Source: an uncultured Prolixibacteraceae bacterium (GTDB taxonomy: Bacteria; Bacteroidota; Bacteroidia; Bacteroidales; Prolixibacteraceae). From it: 64,000 nucleotides of DNA. Shown here in pieces: positions 8,731-18,341 of the stretch. The position numbers and the translations under genes are program-made. The stretch's first letter is position 1. Every line of letters starts with the position of its first letter. The notes below the pieces were generated by a model that was not told where the DNA came from, made no database searches, and saw only the letters and a program-made list of their open reading frames with translations. The stretch is from the NCBI GenBank assembly GCA_937915865.1, contig CALGIG010000080.1:69276-133275 (forward strand), written 5' to 3'.

Positions 8731-11106
8731 ATGAACAGACAATATTTTAAACTTATTTTTCGCGACTTGCTCAAAAGGAAAAGCTTTACTTTGATTAATA
8801 TTTCAGGTCTGGCGCTGGGATTTGCCGTTTGTATACTGACAGCATTGTATGTGTATACCGAATTTAGTTTCGACAGGCACATTTCGTCAGTTTCCAATAA
8901 ATACCGCATTATCTGGGGGTCCTCCGACGATATAAATGCCATATTGCCTTACGCTTTCAGGGAAAAACTTGAGCCCCAATTGCCTGAAGGTACACTAACA
9001 TGCTTAGTCTCATCACCCGGTTCTCAGTACCTAACTTATAACCGGAACGATTATAAATCGGAATTTACCTTATTTTCCGACTCCCACTTCCTATCAATGT
9101 TTGGTACCTCGTTATTGCAAGGCGATACAACAAAAGTGCTGGATGCCCCACTTCAGGTAATATTATCAGAGCACGCAGCCAGGCAGATTTTTGGCGATCA
9201 AAATCCAATAAACCAGACAGTCCGCATGTGGTTGAAAGATTTTACGATAACCGGAGTATTCCGTGATTTGCCTGAAACTTCACATCAAAGAGCCGATGCC
9301 GTTATTTCAGTTTCGTCGTGGAAAGCCTTTTCGCCCGACAACCTGACCAGTTGGGGAAACAAATCATACGATTATTATTTATCGCTGGCTCCCAAAGCTA
9401 ATGTAACCCAACTTCAGGATAAAATAAAAACCGTTTACTTTGACTCCGATCCAGGATTCAAAAATGCTTCGGCAGCCACCAAATCGGCTATCCGCTTTGA
9501 GTTGGAACCCATCACCGACATTCACCTGAAATCAGGACATGTGCTGTGGGACGACGATAAAAACAAAGGAAACCTGGGAATGGTCGTTGCTTTTATCATT
9601 ATTGGCCTGCTCATCTTGCTGATGGCGGCATTTAACTACATCAACCTGACAACCGCTTACTTTCAAACCAAAAATACGTTTTCGGGTATACAAAAAGTGT
9701 TGGGCGCAAATACCGGCCACCTGATTCAATACATCTTTTTGCAAACGTCGATAATGGTTACAGGTGGTTTTTTACTGTCACTTCTTTTAGTAAAGCTGTT
9801 CCTCCCTTATTTTAACCTGATTATCGCCCGGAAAATCTCGTTCTTACTTCTTTTAACTCCCCAAATTATTGGTTTCGTATCCCTGATCATACTGGCGATG
9901 GTCTTGTTATCAGGACTTTATCCGGCAATACATTTCTCACGAGAAGATCCGGTACTTGCATTAAAAAGAAAAACTCAACATGTTATTTTTTCGCTCCGAA
10001 AGTTGCTCGTAATTACCCAGTTTGTTATATCAATGGCACTCGTTTCAGGAATTTTGGTGATGGGTCGGCAAATCAAAATGATGAGCGTCCAAAAGCTTGG
10101 TTTCAACGCCGAACAGCTTGTGGAAATGAATTTCGATATGGATAAAACCAATTTCGAACTGTTTAAGAACCAACTAAAAAACCTTCCCGGCGTAGTTGCC
10201 ATTTCGGCAGCCAGCAATACACCGGCAGAATATATCAATAATGAAAACCCTTTTCGATTATCAAGCGAAACTGATGAAAAAAACCGCGATGGAGCCTCAG
10301 TAGTAGGTATTACTCCAAACTATTTTGATGTGTTGCAAATCAGAATGTTGGAAGGGGCGCCTTTTACCGAAGCGATGGAAAAGCAAAACATGGCAATCCT
10401 GAGCAAGACGGCCGCCGATATGCTTGATCTTTCGAAAAGTTTAGGAGATAGGGTACATCTTGGCATGAACGGAAAAGATTATACCATCGTGGGCATCGTT
10501 GATGATGTGCAGTATCGTAGCCTTAGAGAAACGCCCAAGCCTGTTGTATATATTCCTGATTTTGATACTTATAACAATGCTGTCGTCCGGCTTGGCAAAG
10601 GTAATCATGAAGAAACGCTTGCTGCAATAAAAAAGGTCTGGCATTCCATTTCCCCCGATGTTCCGTTCGAATTTCGTTTTTTCGACTCCAAATTGCAGAA
10701 AAACTACGTATATGAAATCAGTACAATGCATTTGCTCAATATTTTAGTAATCATCTCCATCCTGATTTCGTCACTGGGAATATTTGGGCTTATTATGGAA
10801 ATAGCTGTTCAGCGTACTAAAGAAATCGGTGTCCGTAAAGTGAACGGGGCCAAAGTCTCAGAAGTTATGACAATGCTCAACAGCAACTTTGTGAAATGGG
10901 TTGCCATTGCCTTTGTAATAGCCACACCTATTGCTTATTATACCATGAATAAATGGCTCGAAAACTTTGCATACAAAACTGAATTAAGTTGGTGGATTTT
11001 CGCATTAGCGGGTTTGCTGGCTCTGGGAATCGCGCTGCTTACCGTAAGTTGGCAAAGCTGGAAAGCAGCAACAAGAAATCCGATAGAGACACTGAGGTAC
11101 GAATAA
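8731..11106 (+). CDS. P4: double-FtsX ABC transporter permease
   Basis: P4 has 791 residues. The first coupling segment is degenerate (TFSGIQKVLGAN near 315) and the second is intact (KEIGVRKVNGAK near 697). Periplasmic domain 2 has ILSKTAADMLDL then IVGIVDDVQYRSL. The first half ends EDPVLALKRK. The last 95 residues differ from those of P6 at only three visible positions, and both end in ETLRYE. A 107-base run (10924-11030) is identical to P5. P5 starts 12 bases after the stop, so co-translation or tight co-transcription is likely. Confidence 0.94.
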   Translation: MNRQYFKLIFRDLLKRKSFTLINISGLALGFAVCILTALYVYTEFSFDRHISSVSNKYRIIWGSSDDINAILPYAFREKLEPQLPEGTLTCLVSSPGSQYLTYNRNDYKSEFTLFSDSHFLSMFGTSLLQGDTTKVLDAPLQVILSEHAARQIFGDQNPINQTVRMWLKDFTITGVFRDLPETSHQRADAVISVSSWKAFSPDNLTSWGNKSYDYYLSLAPKANVTQLQDKIKTVYFDSDPGFKNASAATKSAIRFELEPITDIHLKSGHVLWDDDKNKGNLGMVVAFIIIGLLILLMAAFNYINLTTAYFQTKNTFSGIQKVLGANTGHLIQYIFLQTSIMVTGGFLLSLLLVKLFLPYFNLIIARKISFLLLLTPQIIGFVSLIILAMVLLSGLYPAIHFSREDPVLALKRKTQHVIFSLRKLLVITQFVISMALVSGILVMGRQIKMMSVQKLGFNAEQLVEMNFDMDKTNFELFKNQLKNLPGVVAISAASNTPAEYINNENPFRLSSETDEKNRDGASVVGITPNYFDVLQIRMLEGAPFTEAMEKQNMAILSKTAADMLDLSKSLGDRVHLGMNGKDYTIVGIVDDVQYRSLRETPKPVVYIPDFDTYNNAVVRLGKGNHEETLAAIKKVWHSISPDVPFEFRFFDSKLQKNYVYEISTMHLLNILVIISILISSLGIFGLIMEIAVQRTKEIGVRKVNGAKVSEVMTMLNSNFVKWVAIAFVIATPIAYYTMNKWLENFAYKTELSWWIFALAGLLALGIALLTVSWQSWKAATRNPIETLRYE

Positions 11107-11118
11107 AAACTAAAACAC

Positions 11119-13491
11119 ATGAGTTGGTCAACTATAGTGCAAATAATCAGGCATATCCAGAATAATAAATTGTCATCATTTATCAATATTCTTGGTTTTG
11201 GAATTGGGCTAGGATGCGTAATGTTAATGGGAACATATATTCTTCATGAATTTTCATTTGACAAGTACCATAGGAATAGCAAAAATTTATACCGGATTAT
11301 TGCCAATAACGATGCTTCACAATCGTATGCAATGGGTGAAGCATTCAAAGAAAAAGTTCCAGGCATTGAGAGCATCTTCCGGATTTATGATTTGTGGAAT
11401 ACAAGATTTAAGCTGCACAATGAATTTGTAAAAGAAGATGATTTTATACTTACCGATCCGGAAATATTTTCATCACTCAATATTCCTTTATTGTTGGGAA
11501 ACCGGAAAGACCTTCTGCAAACAACCACATCATTAGTTATTTCAGATAAAATCAGGGATAAATATTTCTACGGGGAAAATCCAATTGGTCAAAAACTTGA
11601 AGCAAGTATTTCAGGTCGGTTAGTAAATTTTACTGTGACTGGTGTATTTCAACATTTTCCATCCTATTCTTCTCTTCAGGCCGATTGGATAGGAAATATT
11701 GAAGAAGCATTTCCAATAATTGGAAATACTGCCGATCCCTTTCTGGTTATTGGAAGTACTGATGAAACCCTGCTAAAACAAAACTGGGAATATGGTGGAT
11801 TTCAAACTATTGCCCTACTTACAAAAAATACAGACATTGAAACTACCGAGAAGTTATGCTCAAATATTTATAAGGAGCACAAGCAAAAGGACAATAAAAT
11901 CCGGTTTCAGCCATTAAGCGAGATTTACCTTCATTCAAACAACATAGTCAACCAAGGTCCGTTCCGAAATAGTCAACTTTCATTGTTAAAAATATATGCC
12001 AGCATAGCTCTTCTGATTTTGATTGTAGCAATAATCAATTATATCCTACTTTCATTAGCCGATGCAAAAAAACAAATCAAGCAGGTTGCCTGCCATAAAA
12101 TCAATGGAGCTTCGATGGCAAATATCCAAAAACGATATTTGCAACAATCTATTGTAACATCTTTTCTGGGACTTATCCCGGCCATGCTCTTCCTGTCTCT
12201 GGTTATCCCCTTCTTCAATCAACTGTTCGATAAAAATTTATCGATACAATTAATCCTGGAAACACCGTATTTTGCTATGCTCATTGCGTTTATTGTGTTA
12301 ATTGGACTAATTTCGGGAGCCTATATCGGCTTTTACACTTCCCGGTTAAATCTATTGCAGTTACTTTCTCCGTCAACCATCCAAATTAAAAGTAGAAACC
12401 ACGAGAGAGGGATTCTCATAACTTGTCAGTTCATTATATTTATTTTCTTGTGTAACTCTACATTTTTAATGGAAAAACAACTTTTGTTTTCTACGCACAA
12501 AAATCTGGGGTTTAATGCAAATAACATCCTGGTTTTCAAACTTAATAATCAAGAGGCACAACATCAGCTTTCGGTTATCAAAGCTAAAATTAAACAAAAT
12601 CCACACGTAAAAATGTTGGCTGGATCGATGGATACACCACCAACACAGAACTTTATGCAACTCATAATTGAGAATGATAACAACCGAAAACTGGAAGAAG
12701 AAGGCTTATTTATTGGCTCCAACCTTTTAACAACACTTAAAATTCCGATTTTGGATGGAACGGATTATTCGGAGAATGATAACTCCAGCAAAACAAATAA
12801 TCTGATTATCAACGAATCTGCAGCCAAGAAATACAAAGTAAAGGCAGGTGAATATTTAGGTAAATTCTTTATCAAAGCTGTTGTTGCTGATTTTCATGCC
12901 CATTCGTTGCACCGGACTATAAAACCTTTACTTCTCATCGGTACAGGAGACGAAAATTCGACAGAGCTTGTTGTCCGCACTGATGGCAACGATAAACAGG
13001 TAATAAGTTATGTGCAAAATATTTGGAAAGATATGTTACCAACTTCGGTACTGGAATATGAAACGCTAAGTGATCGAATTTCTTTGTTTTACGCCACAGA
13101 GAGAAAGCAAACAAAATCGGTCATGTTTTTCACGTTTATGACCATTATTCTGGCCGCCTTGGGATTGTTCGGCTACGTATCGCTTGCATTAATTCAGCGT
13201 ACCAAAGAAATTGGCATTCGTAAAGTTAATGGAGCCAATGCTCCTGAAGTGATGGTCATGTTAAACATCCGTTTTTTGAAATGGACTGCGATTGCTTTCA
13301 TTGTTGCTACACCTATTGCTTATTATACCATGAATAAATGGCTCGAAAACTTTGCATACAAAACTGAATTAAGTTGGTGGATTTTCGCATTAGCGGGTTT
13401 GCTGGCTCTGGGAATTGCGCTGCTTACCGTAAGTTGGCAAAGCTGGAAAGCAGCGACAAGAAATCCGATAGAAGCACTGAGGTACGAATAA
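11119..13491 (+). CDS. P5: double-FtsX ABC transporter permease
   Basis: P5 has 790 residues. The first coupling motif is nearly lost (KQVACHKINGAS near 318), and the second is KEIGIRKVNGAN near 696. The MacB_PCD signature in domain 2 is weak: INESAAKKYKV, then AVVADFHAHSLH. The body of the gene looks more AT-rich than its last 160 bases, which match P3 exactly. This base-composition step fits replacement of the 3' end by a sister copy. P6 begins 11 bases after the stop. Confidence 0.93.
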   Translation: MSWSTIVQIIRHIQNNKLSSFINILGFGIGLGCVMLMGTYILHEFSFDKYHRNSKNLYRIIANNDASQSYAMGEAFKEKVPGIESIFRIYDLWNTRFKLHNEFVKEDDFILTDPEIFSSLNIPLLLGNRKDLLQTTTSLVISDKIRDKYFYGENPIGQKLEASISGRLVNFTVTGVFQHFPSYSSLQADWIGNIEEAFPIIGNTADPFLVIGSTDETLLKQNWEYGGFQTIALLTKNTDIETTEKLCSNIYKEHKQKDNKIRFQPLSEIYLHSNNIVNQGPFRNSQLSLLKIYASIALLILIVAIINYILLSLADAKKQIKQVACHKINGASMANIQKRYLQQSIVTSFLGLIPAMLFLSLVIPFFNQLFDKNLSIQLILETPYFAMLIAFIVLIGLISGAYIGFYTSRLNLLQLLSPSTIQIKSRNHERGILITCQFIIFIFLCNSTFLMEKQLLFSTHKNLGFNANNILVFKLNNQEAQHQLSVIKAKIKQNPHVKMLAGSMDTPPTQNFMQLIIENDNNRKLEEEGLFIGSNLLTTLKIPILDGTDYSENDNSSKTNNLIINESAAKKYKVKAGEYLGKFFIKAVVADFHAHSLHRTIKPLLLIGTGDENSTELVVRTDGNDKQVISYVQNIWKDMLPTSVLEYETLSDRISLFYATERKQTKSVMFFTFMTIILAALGLFGYVSLALIQRTKEIGIRKVNGANAPEVMVMLNIRFLKWTAIAFIVATPIAYYTMNKWLENFAYKTELSWWIFALAGLLALGIALLTVSWQSWKAATRNPIEALRYE

Positions 13492-13502
13492 AAATTTAAA
13501 AA

Positions 13503-15902
13503 ATGATGTCGAAAAACCTAATAACTGTGTTTCGAAAAATCAGGAACGATAAATCTATATCACTCCTGAAACTAGCAAGTTTAATATTGGCTTTTTGCGT
13601 TTCGGTTCTGCTGGTATTAAATATTGCATTCAATGAGTCTTTCGACCGATTTCATCCCGGTTCCGCGAAAATTTACAATGTATATATCGACGAAAATTAT
13701 CGAGGAACCAAAGACATTTATGGAGAATGCCCGTTAGCCATTGGCGCTTATTTAAAGGAATTGTATCCCGAAGTAGAAAGTATGGTACGAACCAAAGATA
13801 ATTCGGATGTGCTGATTTCAAAGGAGAATGGCAATACATTTAAAGAGGATGTTTTGTGGACTGACCCTTCGTTTACCGATGTTTTCTCTCTGGATTTAAT
13901 TGCTGGGGAGAAAACTACATTTCTGAATCGACCCAACGAAATTTACATTGCTAAATCGCTTTCCGAAAAATTATTTGGAGGGCTCAATTCGATTGGAGAA
14001 AATATCAAAGTAAATGGGAACGATTATGTTGTTTCAGGAATATTTAAAGATTATCCAACCAACTCCCATCTGAAATTCACTGCATTGCTGCCACTAAAAA
14101 ACTATGTTAATAATTACAACCCTTTTGATTGGGACAGTTATGAATTTCTGACCTACATTAAATTCAGAAAAGAGACTGATTCAAAGGCATTTACTAATAA
14201 AATTCAGGAACTCATACACAACTATCTGGTACCTTGGTTAAAAACCAGGCACAACCTTGATTTTGCCTTCGATAGTGAGAACTCGATGAAACTGAGGCTA
14301 CTGCCAATTACTGATATTCATTTACATGGTGCATTTATTTCAAGTTTTGAAAAGGAAAGTAATATTTCGACCATTTACATCAGTTTAGCTATCGTATTGG
14401 TAATGCTGTTTATTGCATATTTTAACCTTATAGGTTTTTCTTTTTCAAAGGGTAAAAAACACCAGGCACAACTTAATATCAAACGATTTCTGGGAATATC
14501 AAAAGGAGATATTATCCGCTCATTTGTTTTTGAAAACCTGGGATACACCGTAATTGCCTTTTTGATAGCCCTGGGAATTACAGCTATTGCTTTCAACCTG
14601 AACATTACTATTTTACCAGGCATAACAAGCATTGTTGTATCCAAATTTATAGTCCCGGTTGGTATCCTGTTCCTGTTTGCAAGCCTAATTGCCAGCCTTT
14701 GCGGAATAGTATTGGGGGTGCACTTTAGCCGTGAAACAATAACTAAAGACATCAAAACAACCAACTATTCGACCTTTTGGCTAAACCGTGCGATGTTAAT
14801 TGCGCAAATGGCGGCCTCAATCATATTAATAGCTTGTATAACAACAATTTACAAACAGACAACCTATATATCAGAATTCAACCTTGGGATTGATACTAAA
14901 AATGTCGTTATCATCAATCAGGCCTATAAAATCAGAAAACACTACGCCATGTTCAAGGAAGAACTCTACAAATCGCCTATAATAAAGGAAATCTCATGCT
15001 CAAATTCCTATCCATTTAATGGGATGAGCACCTCCAGTTACTTTCATGCCAATTCTCCCGATCAAACGCCATATCCTTTCCCATTTTTCCGCTCAGACAT
15101 AGGGTTTCAAGGTGTCTATAATTTTAAAATGATTGAAGGCAGATGGTTTTCAAACGAATTGGCCAGCGATAAAGATGCTATCATTATAAACGAGGCCGCA
15201 GTTAAAGAAATGGGATTAAAAAACCCTGTTGGTGAAGAGTTTTACAAAGGATTGTCGCGTGCCGAAAAAGTTAAAGTAATTGGGGTGATTTCTGATTTTA
15301 ATTTCCGTTCTCTTCATCACAAAATAGAACCACTTTTACTGTGCCCATTAGGAGAAAACGATTGGTGGCATTTCATCGAAATAAAAGGTAAAACTTCTGA
15401 CAGGAGAAAACTTGTGGCCGAAATCTCCCATGTTTGGAACAAGGTTTCAGGAAACGAATATATGAACTATTCTTTTCTTGAAGACCGAATGAAAATTTTA
15501 TATAATAAAGAAACAAAAACCAGACGATCAATTGGCCTATTCTGCTTGATTGCGATACTTATTTCATGTTTTGGTTTATTAGGAACCGTATTGAATATAA
15601 CCAATGAAAAAACTAAAGAAATCGGTGTCCGTAAAGTGAATGGGGCCAAAATCTCAGAAGTCATGACAATGCTTAACAGCAACTTTGTGAAGTGGGTCGC
15701 CATTGCCTTTGTAATAGCCACGCCCATTGCATATTATACCATGAATAAATGGCTCGAAAACTTTGCATACAAAACTGAATTAAGTTGGTGGATTTTCGCA
15801 TTCGCAGGTTTACTGGCCCTGGGAATTGCGCTGCTTACCGTAAGTTGGCAAAGCTGGAAAGCAGCAACAAGGAACCCGGTAGAGACGTTGAGGTACGAAT
15901 GA
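13503..15902 (+). CDS. P6: double-FtsX ABC transporter permease
   Basis: P6 has 799 residues. The second codon is also ATG (13506) and could be the start. The first-half coupling helix keeps no KEIG; only KRFLGIS can be recognised near 325, and the first half ends RETITKDIKT. The second half is canonical (KEIGVRKVNGAK near 705). Domain 2 has IINEAAVKEMGLKNPVGEE and VIGVISDFNFRSLHH. The first two thirds look AT-rich, and the C-terminal cassette is almost that of P4. The gap to P7 is 39 bases with no repeat. Confidence 0.93.
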   Translation: MMSKNLITVFRKIRNDKSISLLKLASLILAFCVSVLLVLNIAFNESFDRFHPGSAKIYNVYIDENYRGTKDIYGECPLAIGAYLKELYPEVESMVRTKDNSDVLISKENGNTFKEDVLWTDPSFTDVFSLDLIAGEKTTFLNRPNEIYIAKSLSEKLFGGLNSIGENIKVNGNDYVVSGIFKDYPTNSHLKFTALLPLKNYVNNYNPFDWDSYEFLTYIKFRKETDSKAFTNKIQELIHNYLVPWLKTRHNLDFAFDSENSMKLRLLPITDIHLHGAFISSFEKESNISTIYISLAIVLVMLFIAYFNLIGFSFSKGKKHQAQLNIKRFLGISKGDIIRSFVFENLGYTVIAFLIALGITAIAFNLNITILPGITSIVVSKFIVPVGILFLFASLIASLCGIVLGVHFSRETITKDIKTTNYSTFWLNRAMLIAQMAASIILIACITTIYKQTTYISEFNLGIDTKNVVIINQAYKIRKHYAMFKEELYKSPIIKEISCSNSYPFNGMSTSSYFHANSPDQTPYPFPFFRSDIGFQGVYNFKMIEGRWFSNELASDKDAIIINEAAVKEMGLKNPVGEEFYKGLSRAEKVKVIGVISDFNFRSLHHKIEPLLLCPLGENDWWHFIEIKGKTSDRRKLVAEISHVWNKVSGNEYMNYSFLEDRMKILYNKETKTRRSIGLFCLIAILISCFGLLGTVLNITNEKTKEIGVRKVNGAKISEVMTMLNSNFVKWVAIAFVIATPIAYYTMNKWLENFAYKTELSWWIFAFAGLLALGIALLTVSWQSWKAATRNPVETLRYE

Positions 15903-15941
15903 CTATAATTGAACAGATGTAGTAAATCACAAACAAATTAA

Positions 15942-18320
15942 ATGATGATTTCATTTCACAACATTAAGTACTCCATCCGTAGTTTATTGAAAAACAAAAC
16001 GGTAACAACGCTCAACCTGATAGGATTAACGGTTGGGATTACGGTTAGTATATTCATCTTCCTGTTTGGGCAAAAAGAAAGAAACACCGATAAATCTATA
16101 TCCGGTGTTCAAAATATTTATGTTCTCACGAATAACAATGGGAAAATATATTTCTCTCAAAAAATGGTCAATCATATTAAGAAGGAAATTCCGGAGATTG
16201 ATTATATCACTTATTGCTGCCCCGACTGGTCACCACAAGTATTTCTCTCTAAAAACCAGGAGAATTATAAAGTAAATAAAATGATTACCGCCGACTCGTG
16301 CTTTTTCAGGGTTTTCTCATTCAAAACAGTTTGGGGCAATCCCCAAAAGGCATTTAATTCGGCAAATAAAATTGTATTGACCCGCTCGCTGTCTGAAAAG
16401 ATATTTGGGAAAGAGAATCCTGTAGGAAAACCAGTCATATACAATGCAACTTATTTACAAGGAGAAGAATTGGAAGTTGTTGCAGTAATCGAGGACTTTC
16501 CACAAACGGTTTCCTGGGATTTTGATGCAGTGCTTTCACTCCAGACCAACTTCAAAATAAACTGGTATGTTGACGTTATGAAAAATTGGGGTTCGAGAAA
16601 CTACAGGGCCTTTGCGAAAGCCAACGAACATGTATCGGAACAAGCGGTATTATCAAAACTTTCTCATATTAATCTTTCTGAGGTTCCTGAAAACGAAAGA
16701 AAAGATATCAGTTATGGAATCACTCCTTTCGGAAAGGCTTATTTCGATGTCCCGGAACTGAATGTAACCAGGCATGGAAATAAGTTCATGTTATCCATTA
16801 TCGCAATTGTTGGTGTACTCATTCTCCTCCTGGCCTGCGTAAACTATGTAAACATGGTTACAGCCCAACGGGAAAAACGGTATAAAAACATCGGCATGTT
16901 CAAGACATTAGGAAGTTCCCGGAGAAAAATTATTGGGATGACAACTTCCGAGTCTTTTTCCCAAATGTTTTTTGCCATTATTTGTTCTGTTGTAATAACT
17001 ACTTTACTATTGCCGGGATTCAATCTGCTGACAGGTTCAAGGTTTAGTATTAATGATTTATTGTCATTGAATTACCTTCTCCTTTTATCCGTTATTTCAG
17101 GAATAATGGTTTTGCTGACTGGCGTTGTTCCGGGTATTATTTTCAGCAAAAAACCGGCAATTCTTTTAATCAAAAAGAATGTATCAGCTACCGGCAATAA
17201 TTGGGTCCGAAATAGTTTGCTTGTTTTTCAGTTTACAGTGTCAATTGCCCTGATTGCTTCTATCTTGTTTATCTACAGGCAGAATAACTATTTACAGAAT
17301 CAGAATACAGGGTTCGACAAAGAAAATATTGTTTATGCAGTTACAAATAATGAAATTGCCAGCCACATTGATGCTTTTAAAAATGAACTGAAAAAAATTT
17401 CAGGAGTTAGCGATTTTACATTTTCTGAAAGTTTATTGATTGCCAACGACCAAAACTGGGAAATGGGGTTCGTTAATAAAGGCGAAAAATATGATGTTGG
17501 TTTTTCAAAAATGTCGGTTGCACCAAACTTCTTCCAGTTTTTTGGGATAAAATTGACTGAAGGCGAAACGTTTAACGATGCTTCAAAGGCAAAAGGTGAT
17601 TTCATTTTTAACCAAAAGGCAAAAACAGATTTCAGGATCAAACAGATTGAAGATGCGAGAGTCGATTATTCAACACCCAACAAAGGCCATATTATAGGGG
17701 TTGTTGATGATTTTAATTTCGAATCGTTACATGTCCCAATCAAGGCGGCAGGTTTTATGTGCTCAGGAAACTGTGATGATGTAATTTACATGAAAATGAA
17801 TACCTGGAACTTCGGTGCATTCAATGTCGCCATGAAGGATGTTGAACAACTCTGGAAGCGCATCTCTCCAAATTTTCCGTTGGAGTATAAATTTCTGGAC
17901 CAAACATATGCTGCCCTATATGCAAGAGAAACGCAGTTCCAAACATTCCTGTTATACACAACACTGATTTCGCTGGTACTCTCCTGCCTTGGGTTAATTG
18001 GCCTTACCTTTTTTGTCATGGAACAACGCACAAAAGAGATTGGTGTCCGCAAAGTTAACGGGGCCAGGATTTCGGATCTGTTGACGATGCTTAACCGCGA
18101 CTTTGTAAAGTGGGTCACGATTTCATTCGTAATCGCTACTCCACTGGCCTATTTCGCCATGCATAAATGGCTCGAAAACTTTGCCTATAAAACCACGCTA
18201 AACTGGTGGATTTTCGCTCTGGCTGGTTTGCTGGCCCTGGGAATTGCATTGCTGACCGTAAGTTGGCAAAGCTGGAAAGCAGCAACAAAAAATCCGGTAG
18301 AGGCATTGAGATACGAATAG
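15942..18320 (+). CDS. P7: double-FtsX ABC transporter permease
   Basis: P7 has 792 residues. The start is ATG-ATG after an A-rich leader. The first coupling motif is KNIGMFKTLGSS near 314, and the second is KEIGVRKVNGAR near 698. Domain 2 lacks the usual NE-A signature and has FNQKAKTDFRI instead, but keeps IIGVVDDFNFESLH. The first half ends KKPAILLIKK. The C-terminal cassette uses KWLENFAYKTTLNWWIF. P8 follows after 21 bases. Confidence 0.93.
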   Translation: MMISFHNIKYSIRSLLKNKTVTTLNLIGLTVGITVSIFIFLFGQKERNTDKSISGVQNIYVLTNNNGKIYFSQKMVNHIKKEIPEIDYITYCCPDWSPQVFLSKNQENYKVNKMITADSCFFRVFSFKTVWGNPQKAFNSANKIVLTRSLSEKIFGKENPVGKPVIYNATYLQGEELEVVAVIEDFPQTVSWDFDAVLSLQTNFKINWYVDVMKNWGSRNYRAFAKANEHVSEQAVLSKLSHINLSEVPENERKDISYGITPFGKAYFDVPELNVTRHGNKFMLSIIAIVGVLILLLACVNYVNMVTAQREKRYKNIGMFKTLGSSRRKIIGMTTSESFSQMFFAIICSVVITTLLLPGFNLLTGSRFSINDLLSLNYLLLLSVISGIMVLLTGVVPGIIFSKKPAILLIKKNVSATGNNWVRNSLLVFQFTVSIALIASILFIYRQNNYLQNQNTGFDKENIVYAVTNNEIASHIDAFKNELKKISGVSDFTFSESLLIANDQNWEMGFVNKGEKYDVGFSKMSVAPNFFQFFGIKLTEGETFNDASKAKGDFIFNQKAKTDFRIKQIEDARVDYSTPNKGHIIGVVDDFNFESLHVPIKAAGFMCSGNCDDVIYMKMNTWNFGAFNVAMKDVEQLWKRISPNFPLEYKFLDQTYAALYARETQFQTFLLYTTLISLVLSCLGLIGLTFFVMEQRTKEIGVRKVNGARISDLLTMLNRDFVKWVTISFVIATPLAYFAMHKWLENFAYKTTLNWWIFALAGLLALGIALLTVSWQSWKAATKNPVEALRYE

Positions 18321-18341
18321 TAACGACATAAAGAAATAACC

